Origin: Herminiimonas sp.
GTDB lineage: Bacteria; Pseudomonadota; Gammaproteobacteria; Burkholderiales; Burkholderiaceae_D
Direction of reading: 5' to 3'
Length of the DNA: 43,078 nt
Assembly (NCBI GenBank): GCA_014377845.1
Contig: JACMOV010000065.1
Coordinates: 1-43,078 of the forward strand
How positions within the stretch are numbered: position 1 is the stretch's first letter; each line of letters starts with the position of its first letter. Of the stretch, positions 42,261 through 43,078 are shown piece after piece. Below the pieces are notes generated by a model, which saw nothing but the letters and a program-made list of their open reading frames with translations, was not told the DNA's origin and ran no database searches. Position numbers and translations under genes: made by a program.

Positions 42261-42277
42261 GCAAGGATTAATCTTGC
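42261..42277. promoter_or_regulatory. Possible operator: near-perfect inverted repeat
   Basis: GCAAG-GATTAATC-TTGC is a perfect 16-bp inverted repeat apart from one extra G, with an AT-rich core. Its centre is about 60 bp before the predicted start of transcription of the next gene, a usual place for an activator. Confidence 0.4.
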
Positions 42278-42293
42278 GCAAGGCGGCCTGTGG

Positions 42294-42322
42294 TTGCCTC
42301 GATAACCTTGCTCCTTTATAAC
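42294..42322 (+). promoter_or_regulatory. Sigma-70 promoter of the small orphan gene
   Basis: TTGCCT (42294-42299) and TATAAC (42317-42322) are separated by exactly 17 bp. The start of transcription would be near 42329, giving a short leader with AAAGGAG at 42334-42340 before the ATG at 42346. Confidence 0.65.
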
Positions 42323-42345
42323 GCTGTGCCACCAAAGGAGCTGCA

Positions 42346-42852
42346 ATGCGAATTCCTTCCCCCACGATCCGCCAAAGAGCCGATTTTTCTTCTATCAACG
42401 AAATGCCCGACTTGCCCGCGACGGGCATGCCACGTGGCCTCACACGAGCTGGTCGGCGCACTCCGTCTGGGAATCTTGCAAGAATGGCATGTGGTGATCT
42501 GCCCGGACCCGGCACGATTGCGCGCCATGGCTGCGGTGTGGCCGTTGCCGCACCAATAGGCGTACTTCGCGGTGCCTTCAAAATCGCCATGATTCCCCTG
42601 AAGACGGTGCTTGGGGCAGTCGTTGGTTGCATTGGAGGCGCTGGCGGTGGCGTCGCGCTCGCTGCGAACTATTCTGATAGCGCTACCCCCGGATGTCTGC
42701 CGGTTACCGCAGGGGTCACTCTCGGTTGTATTGGCGGCACAGTAGCGGGGATAGCCGCGGGCTCGGTTGGGGAATTATTAGACGTACCTCGGGTCGCATT
42801 CGGGGAAGAATCCTTGGCTCGTGCAACGTATCGGTCAATCAGCGATTCGTGA
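42346..42852 (+). CDS. Orphan hypothetical protein with two Gly-rich hydrophobic segments
   Basis: A 168-residue protein not recognised as any family. It has its own promoter and the best ribosome site of the window (AAAGGAG, five bases before ATG), so it is likely real. Residues 1-60 are polar and rich in Arg, Pro and Ser with no classical signal peptide. Residues 63-107 and 117-144 are hydrophobic and Gly/Ala-rich and share a GCIGG motif at 94-98 and 127-131, suggesting an internal duplication. Codons AGA, ATA, TTA and CGA are used, unlike the surrounding genes, which hints at recent gain. A secreted effector, toxin or small membrane protein are all possible; none is shown. Confidence 0.6.
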   Translation: MRIPSPTIRQRADFSSINEMPDLPATGMPRGLTRAGRRTPSGNLARMACGDLPGPGTIARHGCGVAVAAPIGVLRGAFKIAMIPLKTVLGAVVGCIGGAGGGVALAANYSDSATPGCLPVTAGVTLGCIGGTVAGIAAGSVGELLDVPRVAFGEESLARATYRSISDS

Positions 42853-42864
42853 GGCGACTGCAAA

Positions 42865-43077
42865 TCAAAAAACCGATCCGCTCTCATTGACCAGGAACGC
42901 CTGCAGCGGCGCCAGCATCAGCGCCGCGTCGTCTGCGGACACCGGCGGGGAGAAGAAATAGCCCTGACCGATGAAGCAGCCCATGCGCCGCAGCTCTTCC
43001 ACGTGGGCTGCCGTCTCGATGCCTTCGGCGACGGTTTCCAGGTTGAGGGTGCGGGCCAGCGCAATCACCAGCCGCAC
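42865..43077 (-). CDS. EAL domain protein, C-terminal end only
   Basis: The last part of an EAL-type c-di-GMP phosphodiesterase domain. The visible residues include LARTLNLETVAEGIETAAHVEELRRMGCFIGQGYFFSPPVS, the closing beta-alpha units of the EAL barrel with AEGIET and GQGYFFSPP. The 5' part, including the EAL motif itself and any GGDEF or sensor domain, lies beyond the window edge, so activity cannot be judged. It converges with the orphan small gene with a 12-bp gap. Confidence 0.9.
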   Translation of the reverse strand: MRLVIALARTLNLETVAEGIETAAHVEELRRMGCFIGQGYFFSPPVSADDAALMLAPLQAFLVNESGSVF

Positions 43078-43078
43078 G

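Noticed and set aside
42201-42345. Terminator for the acylase gene
   Set aside because: Only a 5-bp GCCTG/CAGGC stem without a T-run is present; the inverted repeat at 42261 fits an operator better.

Overview
The window looks like chromosomal DNA of a betaproteobacterium in the Burkholderiales, most probably near the Oxalobacteraceae. This rests on the high G+C coding bias, the gene order, the CX14CX2C-type QueE and the family-level look of the proteins; genus cannot be settled by eye. Almost everything is core chromosome. No rRNA, tRNA, insertion sequence, prophage or CRISPR array was recognised.

Region 1 (1-15511) is one long plus-strand run joining translation to envelope building: rpsB (3' end only), tsf, pyrH, frr, uppS, cdsA, dxr, rseP, bamA, skp, lpxD, fabZ, lpxA, lpxB, rnhB and a SpoU-type RNA methyltransferase. 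Dxr and UppS make isoprenoid precursors and the undecaprenyl carrier, CdsA makes CDP-diacylglycerol, LpxD/LpxA/LpxB with FabZ make lipid A precursors and fatty acids, BamA and Skp insert and chaperone outer-membrane proteins, and RseP handles the sigma-E type stress response. Intrinsic terminators follow rpsB and tsf.

Region 2 (15512-23253) has a secreted M61 peptidase with a PDZ domain, the divergent pair ppsR/ppsA (PEP synthase and its regulator), and an NfeD plus SPFH (QmcA-like) membrane pair. The 385-bp gap after ppsA holds a promoter-like sequence, a strong terminator and short direct repeats; it may encode a small RNA.

Region 3 (23254-30999) holds smpB divergent from ratA-rnfH, a DUF4124 protein, then guaB-guaA-queE-queD-tadA-ldcA. 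GMP synthesis sits next to queuosine-precursor genes (which start from GTP) and next to the tRNA wobble deaminase.

Region 4 (31000-43078) is more variable: a large uncharacterised lipoprotein, a gap with a perfect 12-bp tandem repeat, a YbiT-type ABC-F ATPase, a hypothetical protein, the NAD genes nadA-nadC facing nadB, a penicillin/AHL-acylase family hydrolase, a small atypical-codon gene with its own promoter and a possible operator, and the C-terminal end of an EAL-domain protein cut by the window edge.

I did not see a clearly new multi-gene system. The best leads are the small gene at 42346-42852 with its upstream inverted repeat, the candidate small RNA at about 21508-21584, and the tandem repeat at 33314-33370.
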